NCBI GenBank assembly: GCA_024234815.1 | Contig: JACKNO010000007.1 | Location: 1-64,000 of the forward strand | Direction of reading: 5' to 3' | Source: Pseudomonadales bacterium | GTDB lineage: Bacteria; Pseudomonadota; Gammaproteobacteria; Pseudomonadales; Halieaceae | Length of the DNA: 64,000 nucleotides | In this document: positions 44,729 through 53,172 of the stretch, piece after piece | Position numbering within the stretch: the first letter of the stretch is position 1 | How the letters are laid out: every line of letters begins with the position of its first letter | Position numbers and translations under genes: made by a program | Notes under the pieces: generated by a model | Told to the model about the DNA's origin: nothing | Databases searched by the model: none | What the model saw: only the letters and a program-made list of their open reading frames with translations

Positions 44729-45895
44729 GGCGAGGCATTCATAGACCGCCGCGACCAGGGCGGTGGAGCGAGGATCTCCCTGCAGGTTGAACTGCATGGC
44801 GTTCATCACGTAGGCAAAACCCAGGCCGGCCTCGGGATCGGCAAAAGCCAGCGAACCGCCCGCACCGGGATGTCCGAAACTGCGCGAACCCGCCCCTGGC
44901 GCCAGCGCTGGCTGCAATCCATAGCCCAGGCCAAAGCAGGTTTCGTGAAAGATCACCGCGTCGGGACCCCTCACCTGCTGTTCGCATGCCCGTGCCAGTT
45001 GCGCAGGCCCCAGCAGGCGAACACCGTCTACCTCGTCGATCAATGCCGCGTATAACCGCGCTAGCGAGCGCGCGTCCCCCACCCCATTGGACGAGGGCAT
45101 CTCCGCCCGCAGCACCTCCTCCCGGTTCCACATCTCGTTGTAACCGAACAGGCCGCTGGGGCCGGTCATAACCCTGGCTGTCAGGCTGTCCGCTCCGAGC
45201 AGCTCTGCGACCGATTGGCTGCCGCCCGCGGGTGGTACCAGGGTGGCGCAGGCGGGGAGCTTGTCCGCCGGCAGCCCGACCCAGTAGCTCAGTTCCAGGG
45301 GATCACAGACATGTGTGGCCAGGTACTGCCCGGCGCTCTGCCCGCTGAGCCGACGGATCAGTTCCCCCAGGATCCAGCCGAATGAACGCGCGTGATAGCC
45401 GTGTTTGGTCCCCGGCTTCCAGTTGGGCGCCTGGGCGGCGATCGCCGCCACAACCGGATCCCAGGCGAGCACCTGCTCGAGGGTCAGGTCTCCGTCGATG
45501 GCGGCCAGGCCAGCCTGGTGCGACAACACCATCGCCGTGGTAATGCCTTCCTTGCCGTTACATCCGAACTCCGGCCAGTAGTGAGCGATCGGCAGGTTCA
45601 GATCAAGGCTGCCCGCCTCCACCAGTTGGTGGATGCAGGTTGCCGTCGGCCCTTTGGCCGCCGAGAAAACCAGCGTTATGGTGTCCTCCTCCCACAAGCG
45701 GCCGCTGGCGGGATCCGCTACGCCGCCCCAGAGGTCCACCACAAGGCTACCGGCCTGGTAAAGCGCACAGGCTGCGCCCACCTCGCCATGCCGTTTGAAG
45801 TTGTCGGCGAACGCCTGGGCGACTGGCTCGAAGCCCTGTGCAAGCCTGCCCTTCACGCTGCCGCGCTCCAGCTCGATCTCAATATTTTTTAGCAC
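44720..45895 (-). CDS. EstB-like serine hydrolase (beta-lactamase/class C fold)
   Basis: 391 aa serine hydrolase. The catalytic Ser-x-x-Lys is in LVFSAAKGPTAT (about residue 75) and the Tyr motif in HGYHARSFGWILGEL (about 165). GSVKGRLAQGFEPVAQAFADN and YQAGSLVVDLWGGVAD are typical of the EstB/LpqK group of carboxylesterases. No signal peptide, so probably cytoplasmic. GTG 45895 has GGAGG five bases upstream; the frame opens 45 codons earlier but that part is not family-like. Convergent with the pectin-acetylesterase-like gene. Confidence 0.88.
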   Translation of the reverse strand: MLKNIEIELERGSVKGRLAQGFEPVAQAFADNFKRHGEVGAACALYQAGSLVVDLWGGVADPASGRLWEEDTITLVFSAAKGPTATCIHQLVEAGSLDLNLPIAHYWPEFGCNGKEGITTAMVLSHQAGLAAIDGDLTLEQVLAWDPVVAAIAAQAPNWKPGTKHGYHARSFGWILGELIRRLSGQSAGQYLATHVCDPLELSYWVGLPADKLPACATLVPPAGGSQSVAELLGADSLTARVMTGPSGLFGYNEMWNREEVLRAEMPSSNGVGDARSLARLYAALIDEVDGVRLLGPAQLARACEQQVRGPDAVIFHETCFGLGYGLQPALAPGAGSRSFGHPGAGGSLAFADPEAGLGFAYVMNAMQFNLQGDPRSTALVAAVYECLAGA

Positions 45896-46106
45896 CAGTG
45901 CCTCCAGTAGTCGCCTTTTGCGCCGCCCCGAGGCGCTTTTGCAATTAGTTGCACCAGCGCTGCCCGGGTCAGACGCAGCGCAGTATAGCCGTATGCCCGC
46001 CCCTGTGCAGGGCCGGCTGAGGTAGCGCATCGCGCTCGCCCGGGCTGGATTCTGGCGGGCAGAGTGATTATATTGCCTGCGTTTTTAACGACTTGGGATC
46101 AAGCTC

Positions 46107-46835
46107 ATGGGCCGCGCCTACCAGAACCGCAAAGATTCGATGGCCAAAACATCGGACCAGAAAGCCCGTGTGTACAGCAAGTATGCCCGGGAAATATATG
46201 TGACCGGCAAATCCGGCGGAACTGACCCTGTCGGCAACCTCGCTCTGCGCAGCCTGATCGAGCGGGCGAAGAAAGACCAGGTACCGACGCACGTCATTGA
46301 TAAAGCAATCGACAAAGCCAAGGGCGGCGGCGGTGAGGATTTTGCGCTGGCGCGGTACGAGGGCTTTGGCCCCGGGGGTTGTATGGTGATCGTGGATTGC
46401 CTGACCGATAACGCCAACCGCACGATCGGCGACGTCCGCGCCTGTTTTACCAAGACCAAGTGCAAGCTGGGCACCCCGGGCAGCGTCAGCCACCTGTTCG
46501 ACCACAGCGCCATTCTGGTCTTCCCTGGCGATGATGAAGAAGCGGTGCTGGAGGCCCTGGTGATGGCGGATGTCGATGTTACCGATCTCGAACACGAGAA
46601 CGGCAGCATCAGTATATTTGTTCCTCACACCGAGCATTTCAAGGCAAGGCAGGCACTGCAGGACGCCTTCGGCGACATTGATTTCGAGGTGGACGAAGTA
46701 CAGTTCATTCCCCAGACCACCACTATTCTCAACGAGGAGGACCAGCTCGTACTGGACAAGCTGCTGGATATGCTCAACTACCTCGACGATGTGCAGAACG
46801 TGTACTGCAGTGCGGAGTCACCGACCTCCACCTGA
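46107..46835 (+). CDS. YebC/PmpR family protein, YeeN subgroup
   Basis: 242 aa. The core has RSLIERAKKDQVPTHVIDKA, IDKAKGGGGEDF, RYEGFGPGGCMVIVDCLTDN and GSVSHLFDHSAILVFPGDD. The opening MGRAYQNRKDSMAKTSDQKARVYSKY resembles E. coli YeeN more than YebC. YebC relatives act as regulators and as translation factors for proline-rich stretches; the YeeN branch is little studied. The ruvC-linked canonical yebC context is absent here, so a second paralogue elsewhere is likely. Confidence 0.9.
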   Translation: MGRAYQNRKDSMAKTSDQKARVYSKYAREIYVTGKSGGTDPVGNLALRSLIERAKKDQVPTHVIDKAIDKAKGGGGEDFALARYEGFGPGGCMVIVDCLTDNANRTIGDVRACFTKTKCKLGTPGSVSHLFDHSAILVFPGDDEEAVLEALVMADVDVTDLEHENGSISIFVPHTEHFKARQALQDAFGDIDFEVDEVQFIPQTTTILNEEDQLVLDKLLDMLNYLDDVQNVYCSAESPTST

Positions 46836-46885
46836 CAGGCTCCCTCCGCGCCCCAGCCGCCGGCAGGGTCGCCCGCAGGGGTTGG

Positions 46886-46915
46886 ACCGGGCAATGCTGG
46901 GGCAGGCCCGGTTTT
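46886..46915 (+). terminator. Weak terminator between the YeeN and MerR genes
   Basis: ACCGGGC/GCCCGGT forms a 7-bp stem with a 13-nt loop followed by TTTT, about 50 bp past the YeeN-type stop. The short T-run and large loop make it a weak candidate. Confidence 0.4.
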
Positions 46916-46936
46916 GGCAACGCTAACGAGCGGGTT

Positions 46937-47884
46937 TCATTCCGGTCTCATAACGATCTGCAGGGCCCTTTCCATCAACCAGCGCGCCTGGCCCGCGTAC
47001 GCATATGCACAGGCCTGTACCGCTGCGTCGGACCAGTCTCCCACGGCGCCAGCCGCAATGTCTTCCTCCAGCCCGGCAAGCCCGTTCACCAGCGCCGCCA
47101 ATCGGGCGGGATCGATAACGTCCGACCCCGGCACCACGGCGCTGGCAGCGGCCAGTTCCGCACTGGAAAGCTGCCTGGGTCGGCCGTTTACCAGTTCACC
47201 CAGGTGAGTGCTGCCGCGGCGCGAGGCAAGCTCTGCCGCCAGGCGCGCCAGTTCGAAGGCCAGGAAGCCGGAATCCGGCGGAAATGCAGTGGTGCCGGTG
47301 TCAGCGCGCGCCAGCGCCGCCAGAGAGCGCTGGGTACTGCTCGTGTAGGCCACCAGCGTCCTCCCGGCGTGCAACGCGGCAGCCAGTTCCTCCACCTGGC
47401 GGACCTGTGCCATGCCGAGGCGCTCGCATCCGATCACCAACAGATCGGGGGCGTCCGCTCCGGCGAGGGCGTCCCGGGCCTCTGCCAGTGACACCCGGGC
47501 AAGGTTTGCGGTCACATGCGTTAGACATCCCTGGTGTTCATCCAGCCAGCGACACATGGTGGGCCCAATGACCAGCACGCGAGGTTTGCGCTCCTGGACC
47601 TCTCCCTTTGTATCCCCTGGACCCCGCACCATGATTTCCAGCGTTTTACCACTGCAAGCCGATATTTCGCCTATGCGAACGCCGGAGTTGACCAGGGTAG
47701 CCACCAGTTGCATGTGCTCCAGGTCCGCCTGGGTATACTGGCGCCGACCAGTCCGGGACCGATGACTGGCCCCGAGGCCGTATCGTCGCTCCCAGACACG
47801 CAACGTGTCTGGCTTCAGGCCGGTAAGGCGCGCTACAGTACCAATCGCATAGAGGGGTCGGGGTTCCAGTTTCATTGACTGCAC
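46937..47884 (-). CDS. MerR-family regulator, LitR/MlrA-like, without cobalamin motif
   Basis: 315 aa (312 if ATG 47875 is used instead of GTG 47884). The MerR helix-turn-helix is clear: YAIGTVARLTGLKPDTLRVW, ERRYGL and GRRQYTQADLEHMQLVATLV. The C-terminal ~190 residues look like an alpha/beta flavodoxin-like fold (PRVLVIGPTM, PDLLVIGCERLGMAQVRQVE) as in CarH/LitR, yet no Asp-x-His-x-x-Gly cobalamin motif is present. It is divergent from a DUF523-DUF1722 gene in a photolyase cluster, where LitR-type regulators often control light-induced genes. Confidence 0.88.
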   Translation of the reverse strand: MQSMKLEPRPLYAIGTVARLTGLKPDTLRVWERRYGLGASHRSRTGRRQYTQADLEHMQLVATLVNSGVRIGEISACSGKTLEIMVRGPGDTKGEVQERKPRVLVIGPTMCRWLDEHQGCLTHVTANLARVSLAEARDALAGADAPDLLVIGCERLGMAQVRQVEELAAALHAGRTLVAYTSSTQRSLAALARADTGTTAFPPDSGFLAFELARLAAELASRRGSTHLGELVNGRPRQLSSAELAAASAVVPGSDVIDPARLAALVNGLAGLEEDIAAGAVGDWSDAAVQACAYAYAGQARWLMERALQIVMRPE

Positions 47885-48085
47885 ATCACTGTCCGTATTA
47901 TGGGCACACTCTGTGTACGCAGCGGGTGTCGCTATGGATTTGCTTGTTTACGTATTTCGAGACCCACTGCGCCGCGGCCGCCTCAGCTACCAGCTCAATG
48001 GCTTGTTTTGTCGCTTGTGGTGCACGCCCTTGCACGAACAGCTGTGGCCTTGTACCTTGCTTCCGCACAGCATCAGGAGACCGAC

Positions 48086-49051
48086 ATGCCCGACAAAACT
48101 CCCGCCGCGAGACCGGTGATGGGTATTGGTGCCTGCCTGGCGGGCAAGGCGGTACGCTACAATGGCCAGACCAAGAGCCCCAATGAACATGTGCGCGATC
48201 TGGGCGAGGCATTTGAGCTGCGATCCTTCTGCCCGGAAATGGGCATCGGCATGGGGGTTCCCCGCGCACCCATCCACCTTGTTGGCGGCCCCACACAGGT
48301 CCGCGCCCTGGACGTGGAAACCCACAGCAAAGACTACACGGAGCAGTTGGCCGATTACGCCAACACCGTGCTGGGACTCGCCCCCGAGCTGTGCGGCTAC
48401 ATTCTGGTAAAAGGCAGCCCCAGCTGCGGCTACGACCGGGTCCGGCGTTATGCGGACAACGGCTACGGCATCGGCTCCGACCAGCAGGGCATCTTCGCCG
48501 CCGCACTGGCCAGGACAGACCCTCTGCTACCCCTGGAGGACGATGGCCGGTTGAATGACCCGGGGCTGCGCGAAAGCTTTGTCACCCGGGCTTACGCCTA
48601 CCACGACTGGAAGCAGTTATGCGCGAGTGGGCTCAGTGCGCACAAGCTCATCGGTTTCTACAGCCGGTACAAATACCTGGTAATGGCACACCATGTCCCT
48701 GCGTACCGGGAGCTTGGCAAGCTGCTGGCGAATGCCGGCAATCGCGCGGTGGATGAGTTGGCGGCCGAATTCATCGCGGCATTGATGGGAGCACTTGCCC
48801 AACGGGCCACCCTGCGCAGCCACACCAACGTGCTGTTTCACCTGGCTGGTTACCTCAAGCGCAGCGTTCCCAGGGACGAAAGAAAGCGGCTCAACAGCCT
48901 CATTGAACAGTACCGACTGGGGCAGATCCCGCTGGTAGTACCCCTGACTATGCTCAAGCACCACTTTGCCAATAACCCCAACGCCTACATCGACAGCCAG
49001 GTATTTATGGCGCCCTACCCCGATGAGCTGAAGCTGCGCAATCTCATCTAG
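48086..49051 (+). CDS. DUF523-DUF1722 fusion protein (YbgA-like)
   Basis: 321 aa. The N-terminal DUF523 part has MGIGACLAGKAVRYNGQTK and the Cys-rich GYILVKGSPSCGYDRVR. The C-terminal DUF1722 (YbgA) part includes LIGFYSRYKYLVMAHH and GYLKRSVPRDERKRLNSLIE, PLTMLKHHF. ybgA is a standard neighbour of phr in E. coli and many marine bacteria. Function is unknown; the conserved cysteines suggest a metal cluster. ATG 48086 follows CAGGAGA. The stop overlaps that of the convergent epimerase gene by 4 bp (CTAG). Confidence 0.92.
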   Translation: MPDKTPAARPVMGIGACLAGKAVRYNGQTKSPNEHVRDLGEAFELRSFCPEMGIGMGVPRAPIHLVGGPTQVRALDVETHSKDYTEQLADYANTVLGLAPELCGYILVKGSPSCGYDRVRRYADNGYGIGSDQQGIFAAALARTDPLLPLEDDGRLNDPGLRESFVTRAYAYHDWKQLCASGLSAHKLIGFYSRYKYLVMAHHVPAYRELGKLLANAGNRAVDELAAEFIAALMGALAQRATLRSHTNVLFHLAGYLKRSVPRDERKRLNSLIEQYRLGQIPLVVPLTMLKHHFANNPNAYIDSQVFMAPYPDELKLRNLI

Positions 49052-49938
49052 CGCGCAAAGCACTCAGCCAGGGCCGCATCCAGGCCGGGCAGGCTGAAGT
49101 CAAAACCTGCGGCTTCGAGCCGCGCTGGCACCACCCGCTGGCCGTGCAACAACAGCTCCTGCGCCATTTCCCCAACCAGCAATCGAATCACCGGGGCCGG
49201 CACTGGCGCTGTCACCAGCGTGCGCTTGTTGCGCTTCATGACGCCGCAAAACTCGCGGGCGGTCACCGGGTTTGGCGCGGTAACATTGAATGGACCGGAC
49301 AAATCCGGGCGCTGCAGCAGAAAGCCGATTGCGGCAATCACATCCCTGCGATGCACCCAACTGAGCCACTGGCGGCCGTCCCCAACCCAGTTGGCCACGC
49401 CGAAGCGGAACGGCCTGGCCATCTCCTGCAGCGCCCCGCCGCCCCCGTCGAGCACCACCCCCAACCGCAGCAGGCACACCCGTGTTCCCCCATCGGCAGC
49501 CTGCAGGGCGGCAGCCTCCCAGCGCTGGCAGAGATCGTGGGAGAAACCGGGCGCTGGCGTGGCGTCTTCATCCAGGGGCTCATCACCGTGGTGTCCGTAA
49601 TAACCGATTGCGCTGGCGCTGAGCAGAGTGGCAGGTGGATGCTCCAGGCGGTGCAGCAGCGCCACTACGGCCGCGGTCGTGTTGAGCCGGCTACTGACAA
49701 TTTCCCGCTTGTAGGCTGGCGTCCAACGCGCGCCGGCCAGGGAGGCTCCCGCGAGGTTTACCACCGCATCGAACCGGGTATCGGCCGCGATGGCATCGAG
49801 ACTGGTGACATACCACACGTTCCGACGCCGCGCCCGGGGCCGACGAGTCAGTACGGTGACACAGTGGTTGGCATCGCACCACGCCTCCACAAGCGCGGAA
49901 CCGATAAACCCCGTGCCACCGGTGAGCAGAAAGTTCAT
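49048..49938 (-). CDS. TIGR01777 family NAD-dependent epimerase/dehydratase
   Basis: 296 aa extended SDR of the YfcH type. NAD motif TGGTGFIGSALVEAW at the N-terminus, VVNLAGASLAGARW, SSRLNTTAAVV, SASAIGYYGHHG and WLSWVHRRDV are family signatures. The C-terminus has a DUF1731-like part. Substrate unknown. ATG 49938 follows a GAGAG site; upstream open frame is not conserved. TIGR01777 genes frequently occur beside photolyase and ybgA. Confidence 0.93.
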   Translation of the reverse strand: MNFLLTGGTGFIGSALVEAWCDANHCVTVLTRRPRARRRNVWYVTSLDAIAADTRFDAVVNLAGASLAGARWTPAYKREIVSSRLNTTAAVVALLHRLEHPPATLLSASAIGYYGHHGDEPLDEDATPAPGFSHDLCQRWEAAALQAADGGTRVCLLRLGVVLDGGGGALQEMARPFRFGVANWVGDGRQWLSWVHRRDVIAAIGFLLQRPDLSGPFNVTAPNPVTAREFCGVMKRNKRTLVTAPVPAPVIRLLVGEMAQELLLHGQRVVPARLEAAGFDFSLPGLDAALAECFAR

Positions 49939-50065
49939 AAATAATCTCTCCGAGGGACGCCACGGCCGACAGGAGCCGTTATCAACGTCCAGTACACGCA
50001 GGATATACGCAACGGTTCCCTGAAGAGATTCATCTGCCGCTCCCGACCCCGCGTATACTGCCCCC

Positions 50066-50941
50066 ATGACCGAACTGCAATCCGACACCGGCCGCCTGCA
50101 ACGCTTCCTGGCGGATTATCCACGACTTACCGTCGTCAGTGGCGCGGGGATCAGTGTCGCTGCCGGCATTCCCGCCTACCGGGACCATTGCGGCGTGTGG
50201 CAGCACACCGCCCCCATTACCCATGAGGAGTTTACCTGCAATCCGGCCAGACGCCGGCGCTACTGGGCGCGTTCCGTGGCGGGCTGGCCCACGGTGCGCG
50301 ATGCGCGCCCCACTGCCGCCCACCGCGCGTTGGCGCGGCTCGAGCAGGCTGGCCATATCGGTCTGCTGATCACCCAGAATGTCGACCGACTGCACCAGAG
50401 GGCCGGCAGTGCAGCGGTGGTGGACCTGCACGGTCGAGTTGATCGGGTTCGCTGCATGGCCTGCGACAATACGATCGACCGGGAGCAGCTGCAGTTAGAG
50501 TTGCTGCGGGATAACCCACATAGCCTGCGCCGGCAGGTCGCCCCGGGGCCCGACGGGGACTCGGACGTGGCGGATAGCCTGGTCGACCAGTTTCTGGTGC
50601 CAGCCTGTGCGCAGTGCGGCGGCCACCTGAAACCGGACGTTGTTTTCTTTGGGGGCAGCGTGCCGTTGGAGCGCGTCCAGAGATGCAGCGATGCCGTGGC
50701 CGCAGGGGATGCATTGCTGGTCGTGGGGAGCTCACTGCAGGTCTTCTCCGGGTTTCGTTTCTGCCGCCTGGCAAAAGAACTGGGTAAGCCTGTTGCGATC
50801 ATCAACCCCGGCAACACCCGCGCGGACCCACTCGCGGACCTGAAATTGCGCTCGGACTGCCAGCTACTGCTGGCCGCCCTGACCGCTGAGATCAGGACGT
50901 CTCCACCGTGCTCCCCATCCGCTGCCGGTAGTCCCAGCTGA
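50066..50941 (+). CDS. Sir2-family NAD-dependent protein deacylase
   Basis: 291 aa sirtuin. It shows GAGISVAAGIPAYRD near residue 27, TQNVDRLHQRAGS (about 105) with the catalytic His in DLHGRVDRV, and a zinc site from CMAC and CAQCGGHLKPDVVFFG. VVGSSLQVFSGFRF and INPGNTRAD complete the NAD pocket. It most resembles the SIRT4-like class II type. GNAT deacylation targets cannot be inferred. Its 3' end overlaps the convergent PPOX gene by 50 bp. Confidence 0.93.
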   Translation: MTELQSDTGRLQRFLADYPRLTVVSGAGISVAAGIPAYRDHCGVWQHTAPITHEEFTCNPARRRRYWARSVAGWPTVRDARPTAAHRALARLEQAGHIGLLITQNVDRLHQRAGSAAVVDLHGRVDRVRCMACDNTIDREQLQLELLRDNPHSLRRQVAPGPDGDSDVADSLVDQFLVPACAQCGGHLKPDVVFFGGSVPLERVQRCSDAVAAGDALLVVGSSLQVFSGFRFCRLAKELGKPVAIINPGNTRADPLADLKLRSDCQLLLAALTAEIRTSPPCSPSAAGSPS

Positions 50942-51368
50942 ACAGGCGGCGCGGCGTGAGCGTGATCAGGACTTCCTCCGCCTTGCGTGACAGCAACCAT
51001 TTTGCAAGCGGAGAATCCAGCCTCCCGAGATAGCGTTCGAGCAGACGTTCAAGCATGCGATCGCCACCGCTGGTGGTCAATGCCGCATCGCCTTGCCCCC
51101 TCACGCCAAAATAGGGAGGATCGTTTGTAGCGACTTCAAAACCGATGCGGCCATCACCGCCCAGCAACGCAACCAACTGCGAGGAACTGTGTGAGGCGCA
51201 AAAGAGTTGCCCTCGCTCATAGAGAAACCAGACTGAAACCACCCTTGGATACCCGTCTGCCCCGACACAGGCCAGCCGCATCGGGTAGCAGGTATCCTGC
51301 AAGAATTGTGCAATCTCCTTTGCCGACCAGGGTCCGTTGATGCTCGCTTGCGCGGTTTGTGTTTGCAT
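50892..51368 (-). CDS. Pyridoxamine-5'-phosphate-oxidase-like flavoprotein
   Basis: 158 aa split-barrel protein of the PPOX class. PMRLACVGADGYPRVVSVWFLYERGQLFCAS is the typical flavin-binding opening (shown in parts here: ACVGADGYPRVVSVWF). RIGFEVATNDPPYFGVRGQG continues the barrel. Likely binds FMN or F420, reaction unknown. ATG 51368 is divergent from phr with a 107-bp gap. It overlaps the Sir2 gene tail to tail by 50 bp. Confidence 0.87.
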   Translation of the reverse strand: MQTQTAQASINGPWSAKEIAQFLQDTCYPMRLACVGADGYPRVVSVWFLYERGQLFCASHSSSQLVALLGGDGRIGFEVATNDPPYFGVRGQGDAALTTSGGDRMLERLLERYLGRLDSPLAKWLLSRKAEEVLITLTPRRLFSWDYRQRMGSTVETS

Positions 51369-51430
51369 AATGAACTCCTCACCACCTCCGGCAAAGAGTA
51401 ACCGGTACCAATATGGCAGTCACGACAAAT

Positions 51431-51442
51431 ACCTCGCGAGGT
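51431..51442. promoter_or_regulatory. 12-bp palindrome in the PPOX-photolyase divergent promoter
   Basis: ACCTCGCGAGGT is a perfect palindrome near the middle of the 107-bp gap between the divergent PPOX and photolyase genes. It is a candidate operator for a shared regulator. I did not find the same sequence in the MerR promoter gap. Confidence 0.35.
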
Positions 51443-51475
51443 GATCCCATAGCTCACTAGGGCCGTATCTACAGC

Positions 51476-52942
51476 GTGACCCAACCCATTATCTACTGGT
51501 ACCGACAGGATCTAAGGACGGCAGACTTGCCGGGCCTTCGCGCCGCCGTGGCCAGCGATCGCCCCCTTATTGCCTGCTATATCCTCGACGATCTCGCTGC
51601 TGGAGAGGCAGCGATGGGCGGCGCCAGCCGCTGGTGGCTGCATCACAGTATCGAGGCATTGGCGGCGGAGCTCAAGGCGCTGGGTGGCACGCTCGTCCTC
51701 AGGCGCGGCGATACGCTGCGCGAGTTGAGCCGCCTGCTGCAAGAAACCGGTGCCGACTGCGTCCACTGTTCCCGCCTTTATGAGCCCTGGGCGAACACAC
51801 AGGAGGAACGGCTCAACGAATCACTGGAAAGCAGCGGTGCAAGCATCAAACGCTTTCCGGGTTCGCTGCTGTTTGAGCCAGACCAGGTAAAGAATCAAAG
51901 CGGCGCGCCATTCAAGGTATTTACCCCGTTCTGGCGACATTGCCGGTTCAGCCAACCGCCTTCATTTCCCGCCGCCGCGCCCCGCGATGTCCGTTGGTAT
52001 AAAGGGAACCTCGAGAGCGAGGCGCTCGCGTCCTGGGGCCTGAAGCCCGAGAGTCCCGATTGGGCACGGCACTGGCCGGAGCTGTGGCGGCCGGGTTCCG
52101 CCGGCGCCGAACAACGACTGCGGGACTTTCTCGCGGGTCCCGTCATGGATTACAGCGAGGGTCGCAACCACCCGGCAAGAGAGGCGTGCTCGCGGCTTTC
52201 GCCCCATCTGCACTTCGGTGAAATTTCGCCCCGCGCCGTATGGCACGCCGCCCGGAACCTGTCTGACAGCAAGCCCGATAGCGCGGAGCAGGTGGACAAA
52301 TTTCTCAGTGAGCTGGGTTGGCGTGAATTCTCCCACCACCTGCTGTACCACTTTCCGACGATTGACCGCGAACCATTCAAGCCGCAGTTTCGCGATTTCC
52401 CATGGCTTGGGAACGAGCAGGCCCTGCGCGCCTGGCAGCGGGGCCAGACAGGCTACCCCATAGTCGATGCCGGGATGCGCGAACTGTGGCAGACCGGCTA
52501 TATGCACAACCGCATTCGCATGGTGACTGCCTCGTTCCTGAGCAAACACCTGCTGGTGCACTGGCGCGCGGGAGCCCGCTGGTTCCGGGACACGCTGGTA
52601 GATGCTGATCTGGCCAACAACAGCTGCGGCTGGCAGTGGGTGGCTGGGAGCGGTGCCGATGCCTCGCCCTATTTTCGTATCTTCAACCCGGTCATCCAGG
52701 GCGAGAAGTTTGATGAACACGGGGACTACATTCGCCGCTGGGTACCGGAACTGGCGATGCTGCCCGACCGCTACCTGAACAAACCCTGGGAGGCACCGGC
52801 CGCCGTTCTGGAAGCTGCCGGTGTCAGTCTGGGAAAGAATTACCCGCAGCCCGTGGTCGACCACAAGTCCGCCCGCGAATCGGCCCTGGCCGCCTACGCC
52901 GCACTGAAGGCGGGAGATACGCAAGCCGCGCCCCCCGATTGA
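51476..52942 (+). CDS. phrB: Deoxyribodipyrimidine photolyase
   Basis: 488 aa class I cryptochrome/photolyase that repairs UV-made cyclobutane pyrimidine dimers with light. The N-terminal antenna domain begins IIYWYRQDLRTADLPGL. The FAD-binding part has LSPHLHFGEISPRAVW, LGWREFSHHLLYHFP, GQTGYPIVDAGMRELWQTGYM (in parts), HNRIRMVTASFLSKHLL and DLANNSCGWQWVAGSGADA. The Trp electron-transfer residues appear present. Start GTG 51476; no ATG suits the conserved N-terminus. Confidence 0.96.
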   Translation: MTQPIIYWYRQDLRTADLPGLRAAVASDRPLIACYILDDLAAGEAAMGGASRWWLHHSIEALAAELKALGGTLVLRRGDTLRELSRLLQETGADCVHCSRLYEPWANTQEERLNESLESSGASIKRFPGSLLFEPDQVKNQSGAPFKVFTPFWRHCRFSQPPSFPAAAPRDVRWYKGNLESEALASWGLKPESPDWARHWPELWRPGSAGAEQRLRDFLAGPVMDYSEGRNHPAREACSRLSPHLHFGEISPRAVWHAARNLSDSKPDSAEQVDKFLSELGWREFSHHLLYHFPTIDREPFKPQFRDFPWLGNEQALRAWQRGQTGYPIVDAGMRELWQTGYMHNRIRMVTASFLSKHLLVHWRAGARWFRDTLVDADLANNSCGWQWVAGSGADASPYFRIFNPVIQGEKFDEHGDYIRRWVPELAMLPDRYLNKPWEAPAAVLEAAGVSLGKNYPQPVVDHKSARESALAAYAALKAGDTQAAPPD

Positions 52943-53172
52943 CCTGAACAACATACCTGCGGGCGCAAGCGCCGCGGCGCGTGCCAAATGTTGACGGTTT
53001 TTTCACCAGTCAAGCTTAATCTGTTGTTTTCCAAAGATTTCCAAGCCCGAAAATCTCTACTTTTCAGCACTTATTCAATGTCATCTGCGGATACCCCCTG
53101 TAGCTTTTTACCAGGGCGAGCCGGCTGCAGTCGAACTGCGTCGGTGAAGATAATGAGTACGGGGATTGGGGC

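Noticed and set aside
47913..48119. 68 aa open frame before the DUF523-DUF1722 gene
   Set aside because: It overlaps the real gene in another frame and shows no known features or good ribosome site; the gap is a divergent promoter.
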